Shown here: positions 12,521-21,492 of the stretch, piece after piece
Numbering within the stretch: position 1 is the first letter of the stretch
Layout: every line of letters begins with the position of its first letter
Assembly: GCA_025362495.1 (NCBI GenBank)
Contig: JANYGI010000080.1
Location: 1 to 64,000 of the forward strand
Origin: Byssovorax sp.
GTDB lineage: Bacteria; Myxococcota_A; Polyangia; Polyangiales; Polyangiaceae
Direction: 5' to 3'
Length of the DNA: 64,000 bases
The notes under the pieces: model-generated
Database searches by the model: none
What the model was told of the DNA's origin: nothing
What the model saw: only the letters and a program-made list of their open reading frames with translations
Program-made: the position numbers and the translations under genes

Positions 12521-13129
12521 ATGAACCCCGATTTTCCCGTGTTCCCAGCAGCGCTCGAGGCCGAGCCGTGGCCGGCGTGCGTGCTCGACATGAACGGCAG
12601 GATCGTTGGCGTCAACGGTGCCTGGGACCGGATCGCCCGCGCGTCGAACGGGCCTCTCGGCATCGAGGTCGTGGGCACGCGCTGGAGTGCTCACATCACG
12701 GGCGCAGAGCTCCGCGCCTGGTACGAGACCTTGCTCCATCGGGTCCTCGACCGCGGCGCCGGCGAGAGCCTCAGGTGCGATTGCAATACGCCCGAGCGCT
12801 ATCGCCTCTTCAGCTCGCGCTTCGAGCCGCTGCGGAGGCGGCCGTCGAGCGAGACGGTCGGCGTGCTCGTCCTGACGAGCTTGATCGAAGAGGCGCCCAT
12901 CGGAGAGCGTTACCCGCTCGGGACGCCCGACGAGCTCCGTTATCGGTGCGCGGACGGCCTGGTCCGTCAGTGCAGCGGCTGCCGGCGCGTCCGCGTCGCG
13001 GGGCCGCCGCCGGCCGTGTGGGAGCTCGTTCCGGAGTACGTGGCGACTCCGCGTCAGGACGTGTCTCACGGGATCTGCAGGCTCTGTCGCGAGATCTACT
13101 ACGGGATGCTCCCGAAGGAGGAGCCATGA
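12521..13129 (+). CDS. PAS-like sensor protein with C-terminal CxxC...CxxC motif
   Basis: WPACVLDMNGRIVGVNGAWDRIAR (PAS-like); C-terminal QCSGCRRVRVAG...WELVPEYV...SHGICRLCREIYYG resembles the CAWCKKIRD...THGICPDC module. Start moved to ATG 12521. Confidence 0.7.
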   Translation: MNPDFPVFPAALEAEPWPACVLDMNGRIVGVNGAWDRIARASNGPLGIEVVGTRWSAHITGAELRAWYETLLHRVLDRGAGESLRCDCNTPERYRLFSSRFEPLRRRPSSETVGVLVLTSLIEEAPIGERYPLGTPDELRYRCADGLVRQCSGCRRVRVAGPPPAVWELVPEYVATPRQDVSHGICRLCREIYYGMLPKEEP

Positions 13130-13557
13130 TACCCGACGAGCCACGGTCGCCTCACCCAGGATCGCCGTCGAACAGCGATGGTCCGGTCTCGTCCGATTAC
13201 GATGTTCTGGTGGTCGAGGACGATCAGGACTGCCGAGAAGTCCTCTGCTCGCTGCTCTCTCTGGAGGGCTATCGCGTGCAGGGAGCGGCGTCGGGCGCGG
13301 AGGCGCTCGACGTGCTCGCGAAGATGGATGAGCCGCCTCGCCTCGTCTTCCTCGACCTGGTCATGCCGGGGATGAGCGGGTTCGATTTCCTCTCCGAGAT
13401 GCGCCGAGATCCGACCCTCACCGAGATCCCGGTGGTGATGCACTCCGGGATGAGCGAGCAGCCCTATTTCGGTACGCGGCCCGGCGTGGCGCACTGGCTG
13501 CAGAAGCCCGCGAGGCTCGACGATCTGCTGGCGATCACCCGGCAACTGACGCCGTGA
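13126..13557 (+). CDS. Response regulator receiver protein
   Basis: DVLVVEDDQDCREVLCSLL...VFLDLVMPGMSGFDFL...HWLQKPARLDDLL; ATGA overlap with the preceding gene. Confidence 0.85.
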   Translation: MIPDEPRSPHPGSPSNSDGPVSSDYDVLVVEDDQDCREVLCSLLSLEGYRVQGAASGAEALDVLAKMDEPPRLVFLDLVMPGMSGFDFLSEMRRDPTLTEIPVVMHSGMSEQPYFGTRPGVAHWLQKPARLDDLLAITRQLTP

Positions 13558-13812
13558 GCCGGCCCGGATCGACCAGGGGCGCTGCCCGCCGAGACGAGCC
13601 GCGAGCGCGTCCGCGTCGTGCGCGCGTCGATCGAGGCCGACGGCGTCACCTGGCGGCCGCCACGCCGGAACTGGCGGCGCCACCCCTTCGCGTGAACTCT
13701 CTTCGATGATCTCGGGCGCAGGATCCTGGCATCGGAGGTGCTCAGGGCAGCGCGGCTGGCCTTGCGCAAGGCGGGAGTAGGTCTCCCGTCGGCGCTGGCC
13801 TCGCCTTCTCCG

Positions 13813-14709
13813 ATGCATAATCCGTTCGACCAGCTCGCCAAGAAGATCGGCAAGGAAGCTCTGAACGCCTGCGGTCATACCGTCGTTCAGTACGAGATCT
13901 CCCGGGACGCTCAGCACGCTGACATTCCCCACGATCCCGACCGGGCCCGCGATCGAGAGCGCGCTCGCCTCGGCCTGCTCGGACGGCTCGCGGCGGCGCT
14001 TTGCCTGATCGAGATCTACGGGCATGCGCCGAGCGGCGCGGAGATCCGGGCCTGTCTCAGCAGGCACTTTGCGCACTGGGAGGAGTGCGAACGCAGGGCG
14101 CGCGCGCAGAACAGAAGGCGCACGCAGAAGGGCCTACCCCTTTTGCCGCTCATCGAGCCTCGACTCTGGATCATCGCCGCCACGGCCTCGACACCGATGT
14201 TGCGCAAGCTCAAGGTCGAAGCGGCGCCTGGCTGGCCGGTCGGCGTCTATTTTCACGGGGACGAGCTCTACCGCGTGGGCCTCATCGTCGTGAACGAGCT
14301 GCCGCGTGACCGCTCGACGCTCCACGTCCGCATCATGGCGGCGGGTCCAGTGCTTCCCGGCGCGCTCGCGGATCTCGCGGCGCTGCCGGAGGACACCCAC
14401 GAGCGCGCCGTGGCCGAGCAAATCTTGGTACACTTGCAGCACGTGATCGGGAAGAAGCCGGGCCGGACCCCGGAAGAAGAGGAGTTCATCGTGAGCATGC
14501 AGGGCACGTGGAAGGAGGCGCGGGAGCAGGGGCGCACCGAGGAAGCGGCGCGAGCCGTGCTCACGGTGCTGCGCGTTCGCGGGATCGCCGTGCCGGAATC
14601 CGCGCGGGAGCGCATCCTGGCCGAGACGGATCCGGCGCGGCTCGAGCGCTGGCACGAGCGGGCCATCGTCGCGGCTTCCGTCGCCGAGGCGATCGACGAG
14701 CCGAGCTGA
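13813..14709 (+). CDS. Putative PD-(D/E)XK/Rpn-like nuclease family protein
   Basis: MHNPFDQLAKKIGKEALNACGHTVVQYEISRDAQHADIPHDPD...RLWIIAATASTPMLRKLKVEAAPGWPVGVYF...AVAEQILVHLQHVIGKKP; C-terminal helical region similar in pattern to the Rpn/DUF4351-like protein at 52402. Start moved to ATG 13813. Confidence 0.55.
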   Translation: MHNPFDQLAKKIGKEALNACGHTVVQYEISRDAQHADIPHDPDRARDRERARLGLLGRLAAALCLIEIYGHAPSGAEIRACLSRHFAHWEECERRARAQNRRRTQKGLPLLPLIEPRLWIIAATASTPMLRKLKVEAAPGWPVGVYFHGDELYRVGLIVVNELPRDRSTLHVRIMAAGPVLPGALADLAALPEDTHERAVAEQILVHLQHVIGKKPGRTPEEEEFIVSMQGTWKEAREQGRTEEAARAVLTVLRVRGIAVPESARERILAETDPARLERWHERAIVAASVAEAIDEPS

Positions 14710-14866
14710 ACCGAGCTGAGCTGCTTTTCGTGAGCGAGCCGCCCGCCCGGGCGCGGGACATGGCCGGACGCGAGCGGATGGGGAAGAGGCGAGAGATCGC
14801 CGCCTACTTCTTCACCCGCGATGCCCCTCGATATGCGCCGCCACCAAGAGTAAAACGCGGCCTCCG

Positions 14867-17479
14867 ATGCCCGAGAACCTCCTCTCGCCGTACCCGCGCG
14901 TGGCCTCCCGCTACGACGAGATGCTCGACGGGCGCGGCGCGCCGCGGGCCCATTTTCGCCCGTTCCTCTCGCAGATCGCGGCGCTCCCGGCCGAGACGAT
15001 CCGCGAGCGCGCCCGCTTCGTCCGCGAGTCGATCGAGTCCGACGGCGTCACGTACAACGTCTACGCGGATCCCAAGGGCGCGAGCCGCCCGTGGGAGCTC
15101 GATCTGCTCCCGCTCATTCTCCCCGCCGACGAGTGGCAGCACATCTCCGCGGCCGTCGCGCAGCGCGCGCGGCTGCTCAACGCGCTCCTCGGCGATCTCT
15201 ACGGCGAGCAGGATCTGCTCGCTCGCGGCCTGATCCCGCCCGCCGTCGTCTTCGGTCAGCGCGGCTTCCTCTGGCCCGCGCACGGCGTCGTCCCGCCCGA
15301 GAACGTGGCGCTCCACATCTACGCGGTCGATCTCGCGCGCTCGCCCGACGGCCGCTGGTGGGTCCTCGCCGATCGCACGCGCGGCCCGTCCGGCGCCGGC
15401 TACGCGCTCCAGAACCGGATGACGCTCTCGCGGGCCTTCCCCGACGCCTTCCGCGAGCTCCCCGTCCAGCAGCTCGCGCCGTTCTTCTCCGCGCTGCAAG
15501 ACTCGCTCTACCGCCTCTCGCTGACGCGCGCGGGCGAGGCGCCGCTGGTCGTGCTCCTCACGCCCGGGCCCTACAACGAGACGTATTTCGAGCACTCGTT
15601 CCTCGCGCGCTACCTCGGCTTCCCGCTCGTGGAAGGGCAAGATCTCCTGGTGCGCGGCGACGCCGTTCACCTGAAGACGCTGCGCGGGCTGCGCCGCGTG
15701 CACGCGATCCTCCGCCGCCTCGACGACGACTACTGCGATCCGGTCGAGCTCCGCGCCGACTCCGCGCTCGGCGTGCCGGGCCTCCTCCACGCGGTGCGCG
15801 CGGGCAACGTGCTGCTCGCCAACGCGCTCGGGAGCGGCGTGCTCGAGACGGGCGCGCTCGCCGGCTTCCTCCCCGCCGTGAGCGAGCAGCTCTTCGGCGA
15901 GAAGCTTCTCATGCCGTCGATCGCCACCTGGTGGTGCGGCGAAGCGCCGGCGCTCGAGTACGTGATCAAGCACCTCGACGAGCTGGTCATCAAGCCGACG
16001 TACCCGTCGATCCGGCGCGAGCCCGTCTTCGGCCACACCCTCGACGCCGCGGCCCGCGCGCGCCTCATCGATCGCATGCGCGCGCAGCCGCACGCCTACG
16101 TCGCGCAAGAGTGGGTGCGCCTCTCGCACGCGCCGACGTTCGGCCGCGGGCGCGACGGTCGCCTCCTCTCGCGCGCGGTGAGCCTGCGCGTGTTCGCGGT
16201 GGCGACGAAGGACGGCTACACGGTGATGCCCGGCGCGCTCACCCGCGTGGCGCCGGAAGACGGCGACGTCGTCTCGATGCAGTGGGGCGGCTCGAGCAAG
16301 GACACCTGGATGCTCGCCGAGGGGCAAGCCCCGCAGATCGCGCGCAGCCGCCCCCGCCTCGGCCTCGCCGACGTCGAGCAGAGCGGCGTCGAGATCGCCT
16401 CGCGCGTGGGCGAGAACCTCTTCTGGATGGGCCGCTACGCCGAGCGCTGCGAAGGCATCGCCCGCCTCCTCCGCGCCGCGCTGGTGCGCCTCGCCGACTC
16501 CGCGCCCGAGGCCGCCGCGGCGCTCGGATCGATCGCCGCGGTGTGCGAGGGGCTCGGCGTCCTCGAGGTCCCCGAGGCGCCTGACGACGAGGCCCCGAGC
16601 AGCGCGCCCTGGGGCGCCGCCGCGCCCGCCTCTTCGGCGTCACCCGCGCCTGCCTCGGAACCGCGAGCCGCGAGAAAAGCACCGGAAAACAGGCTCGATT
16701 TCGACGAGGCCGCGCCGCCGCCGGACTTCCTGGCCGCGGTCGCCGATCCCGCCGCGATGGGCGGCCTCGCGGCCAACGTGCTGCGCCTGCACGGGTGCGC
16801 GAGCCACGTGCGCGAGCGCATGTCGACCGACAACTGGCACGTGTTCAACCGCCTCACGCAGCGCCTCCCCGGGCCCCACCCGACCATGGGCAAGGCGCTC
16901 GAGTCGCTCGACGAGATCATGCTGGCGTGCGTCTCGCTCGCGGGCTTCGCGATGGACGACATGACCCGCGACGAGAGCTGGCGCTTCCTCCTGCTCGGCC
17001 GCCGCCTGGAGCGCCTGGCCCACCTCGCGGGCGTCGTCTCGCGCGTGCTCGGCTTCGCCCCCGCCGCGCGCGAAGAGGCCCTGGAGTGGCTGCTCGAGGC
17101 CGCCAACAGCATCGTCACGTTCCGCGCTCGCTACCGCCGCGCGCCCGAGCTCTTGCCGGTGCTCCACCTCGTCGTGTTCGACCAGACCAACCCGCACGCG
17201 ATCGGCTTCCAGCTCCGCGAGCTGCCCGAGGATCTCGAGCGCACCGCGGCCGAGCTCGGCGGCGCGGTGATGGGCGCGGCGCTCGGCCCGCTCGGGAAGG
17301 CGCTGCGCGGCATGTCGCTCGCGGGCTTCGAGCCCGAGGGCGGCCCCGCGCTCGAGGCCGCGTGCCTCGATCTCGCGCGGCTCCTCGACGGCGCGCGCGC
17401 CGCAGCGTTCGGCCTCTCCGACGAGCTGCAGCGCCGCTTCTTCACCCACGCGGGCACCCCTGCCCCGCTCGGCGTCTGA
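14867..17479 (+). CDS. Circularly permuted ATP-grasp protein fused to alpha-E (DUF403) domain
   Basis: RYDEMLDGRGAPRAHFRPF, GVTYNVYADPKG, PGPYNETYFEHSFLARYLGFPLVEGQDL, PTYPSIRREPVFG; C-terminal VGENLFWMGRYAERCEGIARLLRA (alpha-E). Confidence 0.9.
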   Translation: MPENLLSPYPRVASRYDEMLDGRGAPRAHFRPFLSQIAALPAETIRERARFVRESIESDGVTYNVYADPKGASRPWELDLLPLILPADEWQHISAAVAQRARLLNALLGDLYGEQDLLARGLIPPAVVFGQRGFLWPAHGVVPPENVALHIYAVDLARSPDGRWWVLADRTRGPSGAGYALQNRMTLSRAFPDAFRELPVQQLAPFFSALQDSLYRLSLTRAGEAPLVVLLTPGPYNETYFEHSFLARYLGFPLVEGQDLLVRGDAVHLKTLRGLRRVHAILRRLDDDYCDPVELRADSALGVPGLLHAVRAGNVLLANALGSGVLETGALAGFLPAVSEQLFGEKLLMPSIATWWCGEAPALEYVIKHLDELVIKPTYPSIRREPVFGHTLDAAARARLIDRMRAQPHAYVAQEWVRLSHAPTFGRGRDGRLLSRAVSLRVFAVATKDGYTVMPGALTRVAPEDGDVVSMQWGGSSKDTWMLAEGQAPQIARSRPRLGLADVEQSGVEIASRVGENLFWMGRYAERCEGIARLLRAALVRLADSAPEAAAALGSIAAVCEGLGVLEVPEAPDDEAPSSAPWGAAAPASSASPAPASEPRAARKAPENRLDFDEAAPPPDFLAAVADPAAMGGLAANVLRLHGCASHVRERMSTDNWHVFNRLTQRLPGPHPTMGKALESLDEIMLACVSLAGFAMDDMTRDESWRFLLLGRRLERLAHLAGVVSRVLGFAPAAREEALEWLLEAANSIVTFRARYRRAPELLPVLHLVVFDQTNPHAIGFQLRELPEDLERTAAELGGAVMGAALGPLGKALRGMSLAGFEPEGGPALEAACLDLARLLDGARAAAFGLSDELQRRFFTHAGTPAPLGV

Positions 17480-17484
17480 AGGAG

Positions 17485-18453
17485 ATGACGCCGATGAAGG
17501 CCGCCCGCTATCACGTCGCGCACGAGACGCGGTACGAGTACCACCAGCCGGTCGGGCTCTCGCGCCAGGTCGTCCGCCTCGCGCCGCGCGTCGTCCCCTG
17601 GCAGGTGTGCCGCGCGCACGCGCTCACGATCCAGCCCGACGCCGTGATCCTCTCGGTGCGCTCCGACGCGTTCGGCAACCCCGTCACCTCGTTCGCGATC
17701 GAGGCCGATCACGCCGCGCTCCGCGTGCGGGCCGAGTCGTGGATCGACGTCGCCGCGCGCGCGTTCCCGGACGACGCGGCGACGCCTCCCTGGGAGAAGG
17801 TCCGCGCCCGCCTCGCCTACCACGGCGGAGCGCGTCCCTTGCCCGCCGACCTCGACGCCGCGCGCTTCCTCTTCGAGTCGACCCGCGTGCGCAACAAGCG
17901 CGAGCTCGCGACCTGGGCGCTCGCCTCGTTCCCGCCGGGCGTCCCGCTCCTCGTCGGCGTCCGCGCGCTGATGAACCGCATCCACCGGGAGTTCACCTTC
18001 GATCCCGAGGCCACCGACGTCTCGACGCCCGTCATGGAGGTGTTCACGCGGCGCCGCGGTGTCTGCCAGGACTTCGCGCACCTGATGCTCTCGTGCCTGC
18101 GCTCGATCGGCCTCGCCGCCCGCTACGTCAGCGGCTACCTGCTCACGCGCCCTCCGCCGGGCCGCCCGCGCTTGATTGGCGCCGACGCCTCGCACGCCTG
18201 GGTGTCCGTCTATTGCCCCGATCAGGGCTGGGTCGACACCGATCCGACCAACGCGATCTTCCCGGGCAAAGAGCACGTGACGCTCGGCTGGGGGCGCGAC
18301 TACGACGACGTGATCCCGCTCCGCGGCGTGCTCCTCGGCGGCGGCGATCACGAGATCTCGATCGAGGTCACTGTGACGCCGGCGGCGGACTACGAGGCCC
18401 TGTTCAAGCAGCCTTTGCCGGAGCTGCCGCCCCTCGACGCTCCCGCGCGCTGA
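17485..18453 (+). CDS. Transglutaminase family protein
   Basis: ARYHVAHETRYEYHQPVGLSRQVVRLAPR; RRGVCQDFAHLMLSCLRSIGLAARYVSGYLLT; ASHAWVSVYCPDQGWVDTDPTN (Cys-His-Asp triad context). Confidence 0.92.
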   Translation: MTPMKAARYHVAHETRYEYHQPVGLSRQVVRLAPRVVPWQVCRAHALTIQPDAVILSVRSDAFGNPVTSFAIEADHAALRVRAESWIDVAARAFPDDAATPPWEKVRARLAYHGGARPLPADLDAARFLFESTRVRNKRELATWALASFPPGVPLLVGVRALMNRIHREFTFDPEATDVSTPVMEVFTRRRGVCQDFAHLMLSCLRSIGLAARYVSGYLLTRPPPGRPRLIGADASHAWVSVYCPDQGWVDTDPTNAIFPGKEHVTLGWGRDYDDVIPLRGVLLGGGDHEISIEVTVTPAADYEALFKQPLPELPPLDAPAR

Positions 18454-18468
18454 GATGGCGACGCCGCG

Positions 18469-19908
18469 TCACGATCGCCCCTGATTTGCGGGGCGATCGA
18501 GCCGGTGCGCGGCGCGGAGCATGGCGACGAGCTCCCGGCGCGCCCGGTAAACGTTCCAGGCGAGGAGCCCGAGCGCGCTGCGGTCGAGCAGCGATCCCAG
18601 GCCGGTAGAAAATCCGAGGAGCAGCGCGAGGATGACGAAGAACACGAGTCGGATCAGGTAGAGCTGCGTCTCCGGCCAGTCTTTGCCGCCGAGGCGGTAC
18701 ACGTGATACGGCACCCACTTTGCGACCACGTGCGCACCGAGCGCCACAGCCCCGATTGGCACGATCGGCACCAGGGCGACGAAGGCCACGGTGCGCGCGA
18801 ACTGCAGCCCCGCGAACAGCCAGACACGGGTGCTCTTGTCGAGCCGGTTGTAGAGCCAGAACCACGCGTGCGTGCCAGTCAGCACCGCGGCCCAGGCGGC
18901 GAGATCGACGGGCGCCGGGCGCCCCGGCCAGCGGAGCAGGGCAATCGCGGCAGCGCCGCTCACGAGCGCCCACACCCACGGTTGCCACCGGGGCGTGCTC
19001 ACCTGGCTGCCAGCGAACGCGGCGCTCAACTGGGGCTTGGCTTCATGGCGTGCGGCGATCAGATCGTTGTCGACATACCCACGCTCGTAGATGGCCCAGA
19101 ACGATCCCAGCAAGATCAGCAGCCCGATGACGTGCGTCACGGGCGAGGCCGCAAAGGCGATCGAGGCCAGCACCCAGAACGCAAAGTCCTCCAGCAAGAT
19201 GCCGTGGACGACATAGCGCGCCCCGGGGCGCTTGACCTGCGTCAAGTACTGACCGGGCAGGTAAACGCCGCTCAACGCCTGACGGAACTTCGCCTCGGGC
19301 CACACGGCGCGAAGCGGCCTTGCGCAGGCGTCGAGCAAGGTCAGATCCTGGGCGGAGTCCGTGAGCACGAGCGCGCGCCGCACCAGCTCGTCGCCCAGCG
19401 CGTCGATGGCGAGGCGCAGCTTGCCGTGGCGGCGATCGGCGAACGTCGAGAGCCGGGACGCCACGATCCGTGCTCGCGGCAAGCCAATCGCGGCGACCAG
19501 CGGAGCGACGATGGGCCCGAAGCCGGCGGTCACGATGATCGTCGTCGTGCGCGGGGCCCGCAGCGCGGTCATCAGGCGCAGGTTCGTGAAGGTCGTCGCG
19601 AGGCTCGTCACCTCGCGCCTCCACCGGCGCGCCGTCCATGGGAAGCAGATCGAGATCAGCCGCACCCGCCAGACGTCTCGCGTCACGTCGCCGCCAGTCC
19701 ATCGCCAGGGCTGGAGCGCGTCCAGCGCGCGCATCAATAGCAATGCCAGCAGGCGCGGTCGCGCGGAGTCGATGAAATCCTCCGTCGAGTTGCGCAGATA
19801 CAGCGTCTCATCGAGGTCGAGCAAGATCGGGCCTTCGTGCTCGAGAATGGCGCTGATGGCAGCTTCGGCCGAGACATCGTGCGGCGTTGCGACGTACGCG
19901 GGGCTCAC
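18469..19908 (-). CDS. HAD-like phosphatase fused to polytopic membrane domain (UbiA-like)
   Basis: ILLDLDETLYLRNSTEDFID (HAD motif I), then multiple hydrophobic segments with FWAIYERGYVDNDLIAARHEAKPQLS. The ORF extends to 20469, but upstream sequence looks non-coding or remnant; GTG at 19908 chosen. Confidence 0.65.
   Translation of the reverse strand: MSPAYVATPHDVSAEAAISAILEHEGPILLDLDETLYLRNSTEDFIDSARPRLLALLLMRALDALQPWRWTGGDVTRDVWRVRLISICFPWTARRWRREVTSLATTFTNLRLMTALRAPRTTTIIVTAGFGPIVAPLVAAIGLPRARIVASRLSTFADRRHGKLRLAIDALGDELVRRALVLTDSAQDLTLLDACARPLRAVWPEAKFRQALSGVYLPGQYLTQVKRPGARYVVHGILLEDFAFWVLASIAFAASPVTHVIGLLILLGSFWAIYERGYVDNDLIAARHEAKPQLSAAFAGSQVSTPRWQPWVWALVSGAAAIALLRWPGRPAPVDLAAWAAVLTGTHAWFWLYNRLDKSTRVWLFAGLQFARTVAFVALVPIVPIGAVALGAHVVAKWVPYHVYRLGGKDWPETQLYLIRLVFFVILALLLGFSTGLGSLLDRSALGLLAWNVYRARRELVAMLRAAHRLDRPANQGRS
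18472..18499. terminator. Bidirectional stem-loop terminator between convergent genes
   Basis: CGATCGCCCC-TGATTTGC-GGGGCGATCG, perfect 10-bp stem, at the junction of the + transglutaminase and - HAD genes. Confidence 0.6.
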
Positions 19909-20419
19909 GGCGACCCCACGAAATGCAGCGCCGCCCGAGCGGGCCTGACGACGCACCGCCGCGTCGATCGAATCGGCTCCGCCACGTGGCGTGTGGAGGC
20001 GGCCGCTGCCCCGGTCATACCGACCGAGCGCCCCTCCGGGCAGCGCCTCGCCATGCTCGGGAGACTGACGTGATGCGACGAATATCTTGTGTCCAAGGTC
20101 CACTCCCAGCACACCAGCAGTCACGCGCTCGACCATCGAAAGAATCGCCGATCGGGGCGCGCGACCGACGGGTTGTTCACGACCGCTGTGGTTGGGCTCT
20201 GTAGCGTACGAGGCACGGTCGGGCGAAGGGTTTCGTCGCGCACCGCGGCGGCCCGGATCAGGGCCGCAATACCCGCCGTCCCTGCCATCCAGAGAGCGAG
20301 TGTCCGGCCCCTTCGCGGGAGTCCGCGTGGCACGAGCCCCCGCGGGTGCGACCGATCGGCTGACCGAGCCAGGCCTTCTCGCGCCGGTGCACGATGCCCC
20401 GTTTGCCGCGAGAACACAC

Positions 20420-20490
20420 GTCCCCTTGGCGGTGCCATGGTACGAGCCCATGATGGCATCGAACGTCATCGTGCTGTCATCGACGGTACC
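20420..20490 (-). pseudogene. Chitinase (GH18 C-terminal) remnant
   Basis: Minus-strand VDDSTMTFDAIMGSYH resembles SDDNTMTFDNIMNSYY of the nearby GH18 domain; shared exact 16-mer atcgaacgtcatcgtg (20458-20473 and 21769-21784). Confidence 0.5.
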
Positions 20491-20528
20491 CGATCACGAC
20501 TGGCAACGAGGCCGGGCTCGGCACCTTC

Positions 20529-21467
20529 ATGTTCTCCGGGACGCCGAGCCTCTCCGGCCACGGGATCGGCTCCTCGAGCGCGGGCTACGAGTGGTGGGCC
20601 GGCGACGAGAGCCCGTCGCTGTTGACGCCCCACGATCAAGCGCTCCATCTCTACGAGCTCAGCTCCAATGGTGGCACCCTCCTCACGGCCCGTCGCGACG
20701 GCGGCGTCGTCGGCACGGTGGCGGGCGCGTCGTCGCTCTCCAGCGGCGCCATGGGATTCCGGTCCTGGTATCCGCTCCCAAACACCCATGGTCCGCCCGA
20801 CACCCGGATTTACTGGGCCGCCTGGTTCGATCACGAGCTGTCAGCCCCCGAGCGACAGCAGGTGTACCGGTACGTCGGCAAGGAGTTCGCCTTCCGCCCG
20901 CGGCGCTTCATCGCGGCGACGGGCGACAGCGTCACGGCAGGTCACGTCGACGGGGTGGACACGACCTCGTTCCTGGAGGCCCTCCAGGCCCGCTACGCGG
21001 CCGACGGCGAGACGGTGTACATCCTCAACGAGGGAGTCTCCTCCGAGACCACGACGCAAATCGCCGCCCGATCCCCCTCCGCCTTCGCCGATCGCTACGC
21101 CGAGGGCGACCTCCGGGAAGAGTGGTTGATCATCGGCGGCGGGACCAACGACCACGGTCTGACCGCCGAGCAGACCTATCACAACCTCTGCGCGATCAGC
21201 GCCGCCACGCAGGCCCTCGGCGTCCGCACGGCGATGAGCACGCTGCTCTACCTCACCGCCGCCGAGATGACGCCGCCCGCCTACGCCTGGCACGACGCGC
21301 TCAACGCGATGATCCGGTCGCGCTCGTGCGGCGCCGACCGGATCATCGATTACTACGTGGATCCCTTGCTCGCGACGCCGACCACGGACCACTTCCCCGA
21401 CAACGTCCACCCCGACGACACCGCCCTCGCGGCGATGGCGACCGTGCAGCGAAGCGTGATCCAGTGA
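20529..21467 (+). CDS. SGNH/GDSL-type hydrolase, N-terminally truncated, with partial concanavalin/LamG-like region
   Basis: RRFIAATGDSVTAGHVDG (GDSx), GGGTNDHG, DNVHPDD. Frame is open upstream (RYPITTGNEAGLGTF) but no credible start or signal peptide. Confidence 0.65.
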   Translation: MFSGTPSLSGHGIGSSSAGYEWWAGDESPSLLTPHDQALHLYELSSNGGTLLTARRDGGVVGTVAGASSLSSGAMGFRSWYPLPNTHGPPDTRIYWAAWFDHELSAPERQQVYRYVGKEFAFRPRRFIAATGDSVTAGHVDGVDTTSFLEALQARYAADGETVYILNEGVSSETTTQIAARSPSAFADRYAEGDLREEWLIIGGGTNDHGLTAEQTYHNLCAISAATQALGVRTAMSTLLYLTAAEMTPPAYAWHDALNAMIRSRSCGADRIIDYYVDPLLATPTTDHFPDNVHPDDTALAAMATVQRSVIQ

Positions 21468-21492
21468 CCGGCGCCGCGGGCTCGTCAGCGCG

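Noticed and set aside
14508-15233. 241-aa + ORF across the nuclease-like/ATP-grasp junction
   Set aside because: Out-of-frame with both neighbours and Arg/Ser-rich; no start context or motif.
19909-20469. N-terminal extension of the HAD-membrane ORF
   Set aside because: Low-complexity Arg/Gly-rich sequence, includes the chitinase remnant; unlikely to be translated as part of the HAD protein.
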